NCBI RefSeq assembly: GCF_039595395.1
Contig: NZ_JBCNLP010000001.1
Span: 2,170,001 to 2,234,000, forward strand
Length of the DNA: 64,000 nucleotides
Origin: Novosphingobium sp.
GTDB lineage: Bacteria > Pseudomonadota > Alphaproteobacteria > Sphingomonadales > Sphingomonadaceae
Reading direction: 5' to 3'
The first letter of the stretch is position 1. Each line of letters starts with the position of its first letter. A program made the translations under genes and the position numbers. The notes beneath the pieces were generated by a model that saw nothing but the letters and a program-made list of their open reading frames with translations, ran no database searches and was not told the origin of the DNA. Of the stretch, positions 1-9,013 are shown piece after piece.

Positions 1-510
1 CAGGAAGGCGGCATAGGAGGCGGCGTCGAAATGATAGGCAAAGCCCAAAGTGGAGAGCAGGGAACGCGGATCGTTCGAAGGATGGGCAAACCGCCCGGCG
101 CGCGCCAGTTGCGTGGTCAGGGAGTAAGCCTCGGCGCCGTGTGTGTCGCCGGCCAGAAGCGCGCGGATCCAGCGATGGTAGAACATTGGCCCGTCGGAAG
201 GCGCGCCATAGCGGCCGAAGGGATGGAAATAGGCGCTGCCCTCGCCATTCCAGCCGGTGAACTCGATGCCCAGCTTGTAGGTGGCATGGGTTTCGCGCAG
301 CAGCGCGGCCTCATCGATGCCCGCCAACTGGTTGAACCAGTGGATGGTGGGGATGGTCGCTTCGCCCACGCCGACGATGCCGATCTCGTCGGATTCGATC
401 AGCGTGATGTCGAAGAGTTTCGGGTTGTTGACCTTGGCCAGAGCGGCGGCGGCCATCCAGCCCGCGGTGCCTCCCCCCAGGATCACCACCTTGCCGATAC
501 GCTGGTCCAT
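1..510 (-). CDS. Flavin-dependent tryptophan halogenase family protein, C-terminus cut by window edge
   Basis: This is the first 170 codons of a PrnA-type FADH2-dependent halogenase; the rest lies before base 1. Family members chlorinate or brominate an aromatic ring, classically tryptophan, using reduced flavin, O2 and halide. The FAD-binding motif GGGTAGW is at residues 12-18. GVGEATIP is at about 47-54. Lys79 in ATYKLGIEF falls exactly where the catalytic lysine of PrnA lies. The ATG at 510 follows a purine-rich stretch. The gene sits downstream of, and on the same strand as, a TonB-dependent receptor; this pairing is common in sphingomonads and Caulobacter, where the true substrate is usually unknown and may be a ligand of the receptor. 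The family call is firm, but regioselectivity and substrate cannot be read from this fragment. Confidence 0.88.
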   Translation of the reverse strand, partial: MDQRIGKVVILGGGTAGWMAAAALAKVNNPKLFDITLIESDEIGIVGVGEATIPTIHWFNQLAGIDEAALLRETHATYKLGIEFTGWNGEGSAYFHPFGRYGAPSDGPMFYHRWIRALLAGDTHGAEAYSLTTQLARAGRFAHPSNDPRSLLSTLGFAYHFDAASYAAFL

Positions 511-535
511 CTCGCCACTTTCATCAGGAAGCAGA

Positions 536-564
536 GGAGGCAATCCTCACCGAGGATTGCCTCC
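536..564 (-). terminator. Perfect 13-bp hairpin between receptor and halogenase
   Basis: Arms GGAGGCAATCCTC (536-548) and GAGGATTGCCTCC (552-564) are exactly complementary around a 3-nt loop. The hairpin lies 21 bases past the receptor stop and before the halogenase start, on the transcript of both genes. No U-run follows on the minus strand, so it may be a weak terminator, an attenuator or an mRNA-stabilising stem rather than a full stop. Confidence 0.6.
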
Positions 565-584
565 CATAAGTTAGCTCAGTCCGC

Positions 585-3239
585 TCAGAACTTGTACTGC
601 AGCGAGACCATGCCGTTGGTGCCGACAATGCCACGGCCATAGAAATAGCCGTTGACCACCTGCTCGGACAGACCCTGACGCGGGTTGCCCTCGGTCAGGC
701 CCTGCGTGTTGGTGACATTGTCCACGCTGGCATTGACCGTGATGCGGTCGGTGACGTTCAGCTCCGCACCCAGCGACAGCACACCATAGCTGGGCAGCGG
801 CAGCGTACCGGTCTGATCGGCGAAGATCTTGCCGATGTACTTGTAGCGCAGATAGATGCTGCCCAGATGATGCGGCAGATCCACCGCCGGGGTGATGGTG
901 TACATCACTTTGGGCGTGCGGCCCGGCGTCAGGCCATCGGCCTGCGGATAGGGCGCGCAGTTGGACAGAATGCCGTTGCTGATGCTGCCAAGGCAGGCGC
1001 CCGCGTATTTCGGGTCCTGGAAGGTGGCCTGGCCACGGATCGAGAAGGCGCGCAGCGGCTCATAGGTGGGGCGGTAGGACAGGTCGAGGTCAACACCATT
1101 GGTGGTGATGTTGGCAACGAAGCTTTCCGAGGTGCTGGTGCCCGCGTCAAGGATCAGGCCGTTGAAGCTCTGGTTCTTGAAGATGGTGCGGAAGGGCCGC
1201 ACCGACCCCACAAAGCCATGCCCGGCATAGGTGATGCCCGCTTCCCACAAAGTGATCGCGGTGGCGCCGTTCGAGTTGTTGCCATTGGTCTGATAGGAAT
1301 GGGCATAGCGCCCATAGACCGACAGATGGGAGTTGTGGGTGTAGTTGATGCCCGCCGTCCAGTTGAGCGGGTTTTCGGCATAGCCCGAGTTGACCGAATA
1401 GGTGCCGTTGAAGGCATTCGGGTTCACCTGCAGCAGGCCGGTGGTGCCGGGCGCGATCAGCGACGGCGAGCTGTTGCCGCTGTAGCTGGTCTGCTTTTCA
1501 TGCTCATAGCGCAGGCCCACGTCGAAGTGGAACTTCTCATGCCAGGTGAACTCGTCATTGGCATAGACCGACTGGCTGCTCTGGTCGAAATAGCTGACGC
1601 CGGCGCCCCAGTCGCCATAGCCGAGCAGACCGTTGTTGGTCAGCGTGCCGATCACGCCGCCCGCCGAGTTCAGCGCCACCACATCATAGATGTTCGAATT
1701 GTTCGACACATCGTTGAGCAGGTTGGACACCGCCGACTGGTCATTGTCCTGACGCTGGTGATAGATCATGCCGCCCACGGTCAGGCTGTTCTTCCAGCCG
1801 CTGCCGCTGGCATCCCACTTGGCGCCGAAATCGCTGCCGACATCATGGATGTTGATCGTCTGGCGGTTGAGCCAGGTCTGCTGCAGCAGCCCATTGCCGT
1901 TCAGCGCATTGAGCGCGGCGGTGTTGTTGCCCGCGATCACCTGACCGGTGGTCAGATTGCGGATGCCATATTGCGCCGTGCCGGGGAAGGCCAGGGCCGC
2001 GGCCTGGAACAGGTTCAGCCCGCCATACATGGGGTTCGACGAGGGCAGGGTGCTGCCCCACAGCGGCGAGACCGAGCTGGGCGTCAGATAGTTGACCGCC
2101 GTTTCGAGGCCCGCATTGCCGGAGCCGCTGCCGGCGAAGACGCCGTTGAAGTCCCAGTTGGTCTGGGTGTAGCGCGCCTTGGCGAACAGGGTGATGCCGT
2201 GGCCGACCGGCTTGTTCACATCGATGCGGAACAGATTGCCCTGCGCATGGATGCCTTCCTTGGCGCTGAAGGTGCGGGTGCACTGGCCCACGGCGCAGGA
2301 ATTGGGCATGGTGATCGTGCCGAAGCCATTGCCGATGATGTTGCCATATTGCCCGCTCAGCCCCGGCACGCTGGCGATCTTGCCGTCGACATAGGAGTAG
2401 GGCTGGTCGGCGTAATAGGGATCGTGCTCGTTCCAGCGCTTGTAGGTGGCGCGGATGTAGCCGCCATCATCGAAGCGTTTTTCGAGCTGCGCCTTCACAT
2501 GATAGGTGTCGTAGCGGAACTGGGAATCGCGCTGACCGGGGTTGGAATCCAGATAACCGCTGACCGCGAAGGCCACATCGTCGCCCAGGAACTTGAGCGG
2601 AGCCGAATACCAGAAGTCGGTCCGCGCCTCGCCATAGGTGGTGCCGGTGATCTTGAAGAGACCGCCACCGTGATCATAATTCATCTTGCGCGAGATGAAG
2701 TTGATCGAGGCGCCCGCCGCATTGGGGGCCAGAATGCCCGAGGTGCCGCCCTGCAGGCCTTCGACGTGATCGATCGAGGCATCATACTGGAAGACTTCGT
2801 CATCGTTGAGGCCGCCATAGATCGAGGGCATGCCGTCTTCCAGCAGGCGCACGAATTGCTGGCCGCCGCCCGGCAGGCCGCGCACCGAATAGTTGTTCGA
2901 CACCGGGCCCGCCGTGCCTTCCACGAAGATGCCGGGGATGGTTTCGAGGATGTCGACGGTGTTGCGCGGCGCCTTTTGCGCCAGATCGGCGTTGGAAATC
3001 TGCGTGATGGCAACCGAGGCGTTCAGCAGGGTACGCTTCGAGGTCGAACCGGTCACGACGATCTCATTGGCCGGATCGGCAACCGTGGTGGGGGCTTCGG
3101 CTGGCGCGGTGGTGGCCGCAGCGGTGCCCTGCGCGAAGGCGGGCTGGCTGATCACGGCGATGGAAACGGCCAGTGTGGAGGCGGCGCCTACCAGAAAAGC
3201 CTTTTTGGATGACATGTTGTCCACGTTCATCTCCCTCAT
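585..3239 (-). CDS. TonB-dependent outer-membrane receptor
   Basis: The 884-aa protein has a signal peptide ending near AFAQG. A TonB-box-like stretch (NEIVVTGST) follows at about residue 60. The N-terminal plug domain carries YSVRGLPGGGQQ and a long beta-barrel follows. The C-terminus ends in aromatic FxYKF (SLQYKF), as expected for outer-membrane beta-barrels. It imports a scarce ligand using energy from TonB-ExbBD. The start at 3239 is supported by AGGGA about 9 bases upstream; an inner ATG (MSSKKAF) about 8 codons later would give a tighter signal peptide. It is the first gene of a likely receptor-halogenase unit. The ligand is unknown; a glycan, siderophore or aromatic are all possible. 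Confidence 0.9.
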   Translation of the reverse strand: MREMNVDNMSSKKAFLVGAASTLAVSIAVISQPAFAQGTAAATTAPAEAPTTVADPANEIVVTGSTSKRTLLNASVAITQISNADLAQKAPRNTVDILETIPGIFVEGTAGPVSNNYSVRGLPGGGQQFVRLLEDGMPSIYGGLNDDEVFQYDASIDHVEGLQGGTSGILAPNAAGASINFISRKMNYDHGGGLFKITGTTYGEARTDFWYSAPLKFLGDDVAFAVSGYLDSNPGQRDSQFRYDTYHVKAQLEKRFDDGGYIRATYKRWNEHDPYYADQPYSYVDGKIASVPGLSGQYGNIIGNGFGTITMPNSCAVGQCTRTFSAKEGIHAQGNLFRIDVNKPVGHGITLFAKARYTQTNWDFNGVFAGSGSGNAGLETAVNYLTPSSVSPLWGSTLPSSNPMYGGLNLFQAAALAFPGTAQYGIRNLTTGQVIAGNNTAALNALNGNGLLQQTWLNRQTINIHDVGSDFGAKWDASGSGWKNSLTVGGMIYHQRQDNDQSAVSNLLNDVSNNSNIYDVVALNSAGGVIGTLTNNGLLGYGDWGAGVSYFDQSSQSVYANDEFTWHEKFHFDVGLRYEHEKQTSYSGNSSPSLIAPGTTGLLQVNPNAFNGTYSVNSGYAENPLNWTAGINYTHNSHLSVYGRYAHSYQTNGNNSNGATAITLWEAGITYAGHGFVGSVRPFRTIFKNQSFNGLILDAGTSTSESFVANITTNGVDLDLSYRPTYEPLRAFSIRGQATFQDPKYAGACLGSISNGILSNCAPYPQADGLTPGRTPKVMYTITPAVDLPHHLGSIYLRYKYIGKIFADQTGTLPLPSYGVLSLGAELNVTDRITVNASVDNVTNTQGLTEGNPRQGLSEQVVNGYFYGRGIVGTNGMVSLQYKF

Positions 3240-3800
3240 TGTGTTAATTCCCTGAACCTTTTGATTTTATGCGGCATACAGCCCCTCGGCCGTCAGGCGG
3301 GGGGATGGGGCCATATGGATGTGTGAAATGGCATGACGCATGCGACAACAGCGCAGAACGTCTGCCTCAATGCCTGAAAATGCTCGTCTCCCTGCAGCGC
3401 CCTTGTCGATCCGGGCTTTCCATAAGTTTTAAAATGCGAGCACAATCTTATCAATGGATTTGGTCGATCGCTCGCTTGCAATCGTATGTCGAACGATCGG
3501 AGCGGCATCGTGTTCCTGCCTCTGTGGCCCGAAAACAGCAGGCTTTGAGCCCTCTTTGGTGCTCTTGAATTCCCTTGTAATTTTATGATGAACGGGCCGT
3601 TAGGAGGGCTCTGAGAGGGGGTTTGATGGCCTTCTGTCGGGCTGCAATGTGACCAAAATGTCACATTTCTGGAAGCGCCTGCGAGACTCGGGTCTGGGAA
3701 AGGCGCAGTGCCGCGCTTCTGGGGGTCTATGGGTCATTCGCCCGATTGGCGGGTTCGGCCGGGGATGCCCCGCCGGAGCGCAGGATCATCCCCGCGAGAT
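3240..3800. other. Intergenic region, promoter side of the receptor
   Basis: No convincing gene is seen in these 561 bases; reading frames here have low-complexity, non-coding-like translations. The stretch is richer in A+T than its surroundings around 3420-3480 and 3560-3600. It should hold the promoter of the minus-strand receptor gene. Two CGATCG hexamers (3465-3470 and 3494-3499) lie 29 bp apart. No clear operator can be assigned. Confidence 0.5.
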
Positions 3801-4127
3801 TTACCGGCCGATGCTCTGCATGAAGGTGTAGACCCCAAAGGCGGTTCTATCCAGCGATGCCGAGGGAGTCTGAAAACAGGCTTTCCTCACCGAGGCGAGC
3901 ACGCCTTCGGCATTGACGGTTCTGCCCACGCCGGGGTCGTTATGTGTGTTGAGCGCGGTGAAATAACCCAGAACCCATGCCTCCGACATGGCTTCGGCAT
4001 CCGGGTTGGCATAGGCTGCCGCGCAGGATGTCGCGCCAATACCGAACACGCGGAATGCATGCTCATTGCCATATGGGGCAGAGCCGGGTGCAGCCTGCGC
4101 CGCGATGAGAAGTGCCAGGGCGAACAT
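3801..4127 (-). CDS. Small exported protein of unknown function
   Basis: The 108-aa product starts at the ATG at 4127, preceded by GGAGG at good spacing; a longer frame exists upstream but lacks a ribosome-binding site. The N-terminus MFALALLIAAQAAPGSA is a short signal peptide, so the mature protein of about 95 residues is periplasmic. Two cysteines (in ATSCAAAY and RKACFQ) could form a disulfide. The middle part SEAWVLGYFTALN, followed by a Cys and an aromatic C-terminus, is reminiscent of HdeA/Rap1a-like small periplasmic helical proteins, but this is only an impression. The gene stands alone between two minus-strand units. Confidence 0.65.
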   Translation of the reverse strand: MFALALLIAAQAAPGSAPYGNEHAFRVFGIGATSCAAAYANPDAEAMSEAWVLGYFTALNTHNDPGVGRTVNAEGVLASVRKACFQTPSASLDRTAFGVYTFMQSIGR

Positions 4128-4283
4128 GTTGCCTCCAATCCGATTAACACGCTGCCTAGCACGGATTGGATTGTCTTCCATACGTTTACTGGAAAAACTG
4201 ATAACGCTTCGTTCGTTCTTCTTTCGCGGAATTTAAGGATGCTCACAGCTTGGGAGGCACTCCGTTCGCTGTTAGATCAGGAA

Positions 4284-4312
4284 AGGGCGACCGTGGTTAT
4301 CGCGATCGCCCC
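4284..4312 (-). terminator. Probable terminator of the flavin monooxygenase gene
   Basis: The arms GGGCGACCG (4285-4293) and CGATCGCCC (4303-4311) pair with one mismatch just after the stop codon at 4319. On the minus strand the stem is followed by TTTCC, a short pyrimidine tail. This fits a rho-independent terminator of moderate strength. Confidence 0.55.
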
Positions 4313-4318
4313 GTTCTG

Positions 4319-5458
4319 TCAGAAAGGCTCGTTCAGACGCCCCAATGCGCCTTCCAGAATATGGGCATGCTCACGCGGGTCGCCATGGGCCAGTTGCAGG
4401 CGCCCCACCGCGACAGAGCTTTCGATCACATCCTGACAGCGCGGGAAACGCCGCTCCTGATAGGCCTGCAAACCATCCGCCACGGTGTCATGGCCGGCGA
4501 GTTCCTCGGCCAGAACCAGGCCGCTTTCCACCGCCATCCCCGCGCCGGACGCCAGATGCGGCGTCGTGGCATGCACCGCATCGCCCAGCAGCACGATCCT
4601 GCCGTTGAACCATGGCCCCGGCTGCAGCACGGCGGCCAGCGGACGATAGTTGATCCAGTCCTCGCGCGTCATAGTGTCGCGCACCCAACCGGCATTGCCG
4701 CCGAAATCCTTGAGCAGTTCTTTCAGCGTGTCGAACAATTCATCATCGCTCAGGAAACGGTCGCGCTCCACATGGGGCGTGAGCATCCACATATAGACGC
4801 TGTCAGGCGCACAGGCCGTGATGCCGCAGGGATTGTCATGCCCCAGATAGAACTCACCCTCGGTCAGGCCGGGCGGGCGACGGATCGAAATGCGCCAGCA
4901 GCCCTGACCGGTGGGCGCAGCCGGGCCCATATGCGGGAAAGCCAGTTCTCTCACGCGCGAAAACACGCTGTCGGCGCCCACCACCAGATCGTAGCGTCCC
5001 TGCGTGCCGTCCGAGAAGGTGACCGCAACGCCATGGTCGACATTCTCCACCGCATCGACCGTCAGCCCCAGACGCACCGGAATGTTCAATTGCTGCACGC
5101 GCTTCTGCATGATCCGGTGCAGCACAGGCCGCATGATGCCGCCGGTGGCGGGCAGGCCTTCCTCGATGATGGGTTCGTCCAGATCCTTGATATGCGTGCC
5201 GTCATAGCGGAACAGGCGGGTCTTGGTGGTGATGGCGCCCTGCGCCTTGATCTCTTCGAGCAGGCCCAGCCGCCGATAGGCGCGCAGGGTCGGCCCGGTG
5301 ATGGTGATCCCCGCGCCATAGACCCGCCATTGGGGGTCCAGGTCGATGAGATCGACCGTCACGCCGCGTTCCGCCAGCGCGATCGCGGCTGCCATGCCGC
5401 CGATCCCGCCGCCTACGATGAGCGCCTCATGGACGCTGCTGATGCTCTCCCGTGTCAT
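4319..5458 (-). CDS. FAD-dependent monooxygenase (class A aromatic hydroxylase family)
   Basis: The 379-aa enzyme has the size of salicylate and 3-hydroxybenzoate hydroxylases. The dinucleotide motif GGGIGG is at residues 16-21. A conserved middle region (YDLVVGADSVFSRVR) carries the DG-type NAD(P)H/FAD motif. The FAD-ribityl motif is GDAVHATTP, with its Asp near residue 293. Family members insert one oxygen atom from O2 into a phenolic or other ring using NAD(P)H. The ATG at 5458 is preferred because upstream residues are unlike the family and AAGGG lies before it. It is divergent from a TonB receptor across 175 bp and is the likely first oxidation step of the catabolic island. The substrate is not identifiable. 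Confidence 0.85.
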   Translation of the reverse strand: MTRESISSVHEALIVGGGIGGMAAAIALAERGVTVDLIDLDPQWRVYGAGITITGPTLRAYRRLGLLEEIKAQGAITTKTRLFRYDGTHIKDLDEPIIEEGLPATGGIMRPVLHRIMQKRVQQLNIPVRLGLTVDAVENVDHGVAVTFSDGTQGRYDLVVGADSVFSRVRELAFPHMGPAAPTGQGCWRISIRRPPGLTEGEFYLGHDNPCGITACAPDSVYMWMLTPHVERDRFLSDDELFDTLKELLKDFGGNAGWVRDTMTREDWINYRPLAAVLQPGPWFNGRIVLLGDAVHATTPHLASGAGMAVESGLVLAEELAGHDTVADGLQAYQERRFPRCQDVIESSVAVGRLQLAHGDPREHAHILEGALGRLNEPF

Positions 5459-5633
5459 GCCCTTATGAAGTAGCGGTCGGGCGCGCGCAGGCAAATTCGA
5501 AGCATGGATAGGCGCCCATCCATACAATCGGTAAGACCGGAGCCGATCTTCGCGCTACCCCCAAAGCAACACAAGACGGCCGGGCTGTTCACCAGACCCA
5601 GGAAGGCCGGAAGCGATTGGGGAGGATAGGGTG

Positions 5634-8006
5634 ATGAAGATCTGTGTGACCGGGGGGGCAGCCCGATCGGCTCTGGCGCTGGCCATGATGGCCGGATGGG
5701 TGAATGCGGCGCGGGCCGAGGATGCGGCAGCTCAGCCGGCCAAGCCCGACGACACCGCCGAGATCGTGGTCACCGCCCAGAAGCGCACAGAGCGCCTGCA
5801 GGATATTCCCGTGGCCGCCGCCGTGTTGAGCAACAGCGCCATCGCCCAGAACCATGTCTCCGACCTGTCGGACATCAACCGCATCGTGCCCTCGGTGGAG
5901 ATCAAGGGCACCTTCAACGGGCGCGTGCCCTATGGTATTCGCGGCATCTCGACCAATGCCAATGAGGGGGCGATCGGCCTGACCTCGGGCGTTTCCATTC
6001 AGGTCGATGGCGTGCCGGTGCCTGCCGACAGCTTTGCCGCCAACACCATCACAGACGTGCAGCAACTGGAAGTGCTGAAAGGCCCTCAGGCCACGCTGGG
6101 CGGGCGCACCGCCTCGGCAGGCGTGATCAATTTCGTGACTTATGCGCCCAGCGAGATCACCAAATTCGGCTTCAACGCCATGCTGACCGACGATGGCGAG
6201 CATCATATGGATGTCCATGGCTCGGGCCAGATCCTGCCCGGCCTCACCGGCAGCATCAGCGCCTATTACCAGCACACGCCCTATCCGGTCTATAACACCA
6301 CGCTGAACGAGCATTCCAACGCTGACAGCAAGGGCGGGCGCATCAAGCTGAAATGGCAGATCACCGATGCGCTGGATGCGCAGGTGATGGGCCATTATGC
6401 GCTCTCGACCAGCAGCGGCGAGAATTTCGTGCCGATCTATATGACGCCGGGCGCTTATTTCTTCGCCCAGCCGGTGGGGCTGACCCAGGCGGTGATGTAT
6501 CCGGGGATCAATGTCGCTTACGGCAACACGCAATATGCCTCTCATACGGTGATGGGATCGCGCTATGAGGACAAGGATGGTTCGCTGGTGGTGAACTATC
6601 ATCTGGGCAATGGCTCGGTGCTGACCTCGACCACGTCGCTGTTCCGCGAAAATCAGGACCAGACGCAGGATATTTTCGAGGCCAATGTCAATTGGGCGAC
6701 GATCTTCCAGAACTTCCTGCAGGGCGTGGGCGCGATCCCCGCCGCGCTGAACCAGCCCTTCAACAACACCGGCCATTTCTACGGTTATGTCAACCAGACC
6801 ACCGAAGAGGTGAAGCTGGCATCGGATGCCTCAAAGCCTTTCAGCTACATCACCGGTTTCTTCTATTCGGACATGACGGTCAATCAGGCCAGCTTCCGCA
6901 ACTGGACGCTCAATCCGCTGGCCAAGACCAACATTTCCACCACGCAGAACTATGCGATCTATGGCCGTGGCACCGCAAAGCTGGGCGAGAAGATGACGCT
7001 GGTGGCTGGTCTGCGGTACAATTGGGACAAGATCGGCTGGAACGTCACCCAATATTTCGATCCGGCCAATGGCATCTATGGCAGCGGCGGCTATGGGCAG
7101 GGCGGCTATGCGTGGAATCTGAAAGACAGTTCCTCGGCGCTGGTCGGCGATGCGGCGATCCAGTTCAAGCCGACGCGCGATGTGATGGTCTATGGCTCCT
7201 ATACGCGGGGTTACAAGCCGCGTGCCTTCAACACGGTGCATGATTTTGCCACGCCTCAGACCGCGCCGAGTGCCGCCGATCTGAAATTCACCACGGCCAC
7301 CAAGCGCGAGACGATCGACAGCTTCGAACTGGGCCTGAAATCCAGCCTGCTCGACCGGCATCTGACGTTCAATCTGGCGGCCTATTACACCAAGTACAAC
7401 AACTATCAGGCCCAGCTTTTTGACAATTCCGGCCTGATCGCCGTGCTGGTGCTGGCCAATGCCGATGCGCGCACCCAAGGCGTGGAAGGCGATCTGACCT
7501 ATGTGCGGGGCAACACGCGCTTCAACCTGTCAGGCGCCTACACCGATGCCAAATTTACCAGTTTTCCGGGTGCTGTGTGCTATCCGGGGCAGACGGCGGC
7601 GCAGGGCTGCAACGTCGCGGCCAACAGTCAGGATTTGACCGGCAAGCCGCTGCCCTCCTCGCCCAAGTTCAAGCTGACGGGCAGCGTGCAGCAGACCGTG
7701 CCTCTCGACAGGTTCAATGTGCTGCTGGGGGGCAATGTCTCCTATCGCACCAGCACCAACATGCAGGCCGACCAGAACCCCTATACGGTGCAGGCCGGCT
7801 TCGCGCTGGTCGATCTGTCGCTGGGTTTTCAGAACAAGGCGCAGACGGCCAGCCTGACCTTCTTCGTCAACAATCTGACCAACCACATGTATTACAGCAA
7901 CATCGAGGATTTCTTCGCCAGCGCCACCTCGGCCAATCTGGTGATCGGCCAGCCCGCGCGGGATTCGCATCGCTATTTCGGCGGGCGCCTGTCGGTCAAT
8001 TTCTGA
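5634..8006 (+). CDS. TonB-dependent outer-membrane receptor
   Basis: The 790-aa protein starts at the ATG at 5634, behind GGAGG at 5620; a GTG three bases earlier is less likely. The signal peptide ends near ARAED. The TonB box EIVVTAQKR is near residues 43-52, followed by a plug with RGISTNANEG and VLKGPQATLGGRTASAGVINFVT. The C-terminal barrel ends in LSVNF. It is the presumed importer for the substrate of the surrounding catabolic genes, since it is divergent from the monooxygenase and upstream of a dehydrogenase and a LysR gene on the same strand. The plug resembles receptors annotated for aromatic or plant-derived compounds in sphingomonads, but the ligand is inferred from context only. 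Confidence 0.9.
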   Translation: MKICVTGGAARSALALAMMAGWVNAARAEDAAAQPAKPDDTAEIVVTAQKRTERLQDIPVAAAVLSNSAIAQNHVSDLSDINRIVPSVEIKGTFNGRVPYGIRGISTNANEGAIGLTSGVSIQVDGVPVPADSFAANTITDVQQLEVLKGPQATLGGRTASAGVINFVTYAPSEITKFGFNAMLTDDGEHHMDVHGSGQILPGLTGSISAYYQHTPYPVYNTTLNEHSNADSKGGRIKLKWQITDALDAQVMGHYALSTSSGENFVPIYMTPGAYFFAQPVGLTQAVMYPGINVAYGNTQYASHTVMGSRYEDKDGSLVVNYHLGNGSVLTSTTSLFRENQDQTQDIFEANVNWATIFQNFLQGVGAIPAALNQPFNNTGHFYGYVNQTTEEVKLASDASKPFSYITGFFYSDMTVNQASFRNWTLNPLAKTNISTTQNYAIYGRGTAKLGEKMTLVAGLRYNWDKIGWNVTQYFDPANGIYGSGGYGQGGYAWNLKDSSSALVGDAAIQFKPTRDVMVYGSYTRGYKPRAFNTVHDFATPQTAPSAADLKFTTATKRETIDSFELGLKSSLLDRHLTFNLAAYYTKYNNYQAQLFDNSGLIAVLVLANADARTQGVEGDLTYVRGNTRFNLSGAYTDAKFTSFPGAVCYPGQTAAQGCNVAANSQDLTGKPLPSSPKFKLTGSVQQTVPLDRFNVLLGGNVSYRTSTNMQADQNPYTVQAGFALVDLSLGFQNKAQTASLTFFVNNLTNHMYYSNIEDFFASATSANLVIGQPARDSHRYFGGRLSVNF

Positions 8007-8031
8007 CGCCCATCACGGTGAACCTGCCTTG

Positions 8032-8059
8032 GGGAGGAGGCCTTGCGCTTCCTCCTCTC
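8032..8059 (+). terminator. Hairpin between receptor and dehydrogenase genes
   Basis: GGGAGGAGG (8032-8040) pairs with CCTCCTCTC (8051-8059), with one G-T wobble, around a 10-nt loop. It is followed by TTGT. It lies 25 bases past the receptor stop and 20 bases before the next start, so it may reduce read-through from the receptor gene. Confidence 0.45.
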
Positions 8060-8079
8060 TTGTATCGAAGGACGCATCC

Positions 8080-9000
8080 ATGCCCATCATCGTCACCGGA
8101 GCCGGAGGTTTTGTCGGCCGACAGATCGTCACCCGCCTGATCGCGCAGGGACGCGATGTGGTGGGTGTGGACACGGTGGCAGGCGGCATCCCGCAGGGCG
8201 CGCGCGTGGTGGCGGGCGATCTGGGTGATGCCGGGGTGCGCGCCGATGCCCTGTCGCAGGGCTGCGACGCGGTGATCCATCTGGCCACCGTGCCGGGCGG
8301 CGCGGCGGAGGCCGACCCTGCTGCCTCGCGCCGGATCAATGTCGATGCGATGTATGATCTGCTGCTGGAGGCTGCGGCGGCAGGCTCCGTGCCGCGCTTT
8401 GCCTATGCCAGTTCGATTGCGGTGTTTGGCGATCCCTTTCCGCCTCAGGTGGATGACGCCACGCCTCTGGTGCCCAAGATGATCTATGGCGGCCACAAGG
8501 CGATGATGGAGCATGCCGTCGCCATGTTCACCGCGCGGGGACTGATCGAGGGCATCAGCCTGCGCCTGCCCGGCATTCTGGCGCGCCCGAAAGGCCCCTC
8601 CGGCATGAAGAGTGCCTTTATGAGCAATCTGTTCCACGCCCTGAAAGCCGGAGAGGTCTTTACCTGCCCGGTTTCGCCCGAGGGCACGATCTGGGCGGAA
8701 TCGGTGGCGCAAGTGGCCGACAATTTCATCCATGCCCTCGCTGTGGACACCGCGCTTCTGCCCCCGGCGCGCGCCATGACCCTGCCTGCCCTGCGCGTAA
8801 CCATGGGCGATCTGGCGGCAGAGATCGCCCGGCAATGCGGCGTCTCGGCCGATCTGGTGAGCTATGAACCCGATGCCGCGCTGGAAGCCGCCTTCGCCGC
8901 CCAGCCTCCCATCACCACGGCGGCGGCGGATCGGGCGGGCTTTGCGCATGATGGAAATCTTGCTAATCTCGTCTCCAGCGCGCTCAAGACGCTGGCATAA
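8080..9000 (+). CDS. NAD-dependent epimerase/dehydrogenase, DenD (D-erythronate dehydrogenase)-like
   Basis: The 306-aa extended SDR has the Rossmann motif GAGGFVG at residues 7-13 and an active-site Ser at about 111-112 (YASSIAVFG). The YxxxK pair is Tyr136/Lys140 in YGGHKAMME. The sequence around GISLRLPGILARPKGPSG follows the DenD/NAD-epimerase pattern (SSIAVFG ... YG..K ... LRLP). DenD oxidises D-erythronate, but several related enzymes in aromatic or lignin-derived pathways are annotated the same way, so the substrate is open. The start at 8080 follows GAAGGAC. The gene is 13 bp upstream of a LysR regulator and downstream of the receptor, so it probably belongs to the island's pathway. 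Confidence 0.78.
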   Translation: MPIIVTGAGGFVGRQIVTRLIAQGRDVVGVDTVAGGIPQGARVVAGDLGDAGVRADALSQGCDAVIHLATVPGGAAEADPAASRRINVDAMYDLLLEAAAAGSVPRFAYASSIAVFGDPFPPQVDDATPLVPKMIYGGHKAMMEHAVAMFTARGLIEGISLRLPGILARPKGPSGMKSAFMSNLFHALKAGEVFTCPVSPEGTIWAESVAQVADNFIHALAVDTALLPPARAMTLPALRVTMGDLAAEIARQCGVSADLVSYEPDAALEAAFAAQPPITTAAADRAGFAHDGNLANLVSSALKTLA

Positions 9001-9013
9001 AGAGAGGATGGGC

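Noticed and set aside
867..3212. Long plus-strand frame opposite the first TonB receptor
   Set aside because: It mirrors the receptor gene. High GC makes long antisense frames common, and the minus-strand product has clear domains.
3293..3664. Long minus-strand reading frame upstream of the first TonB receptor
   Set aside because: Its translation is Pro/Ser/Arg-rich, with no family pattern and no ribosome-binding site, in a promoter region.
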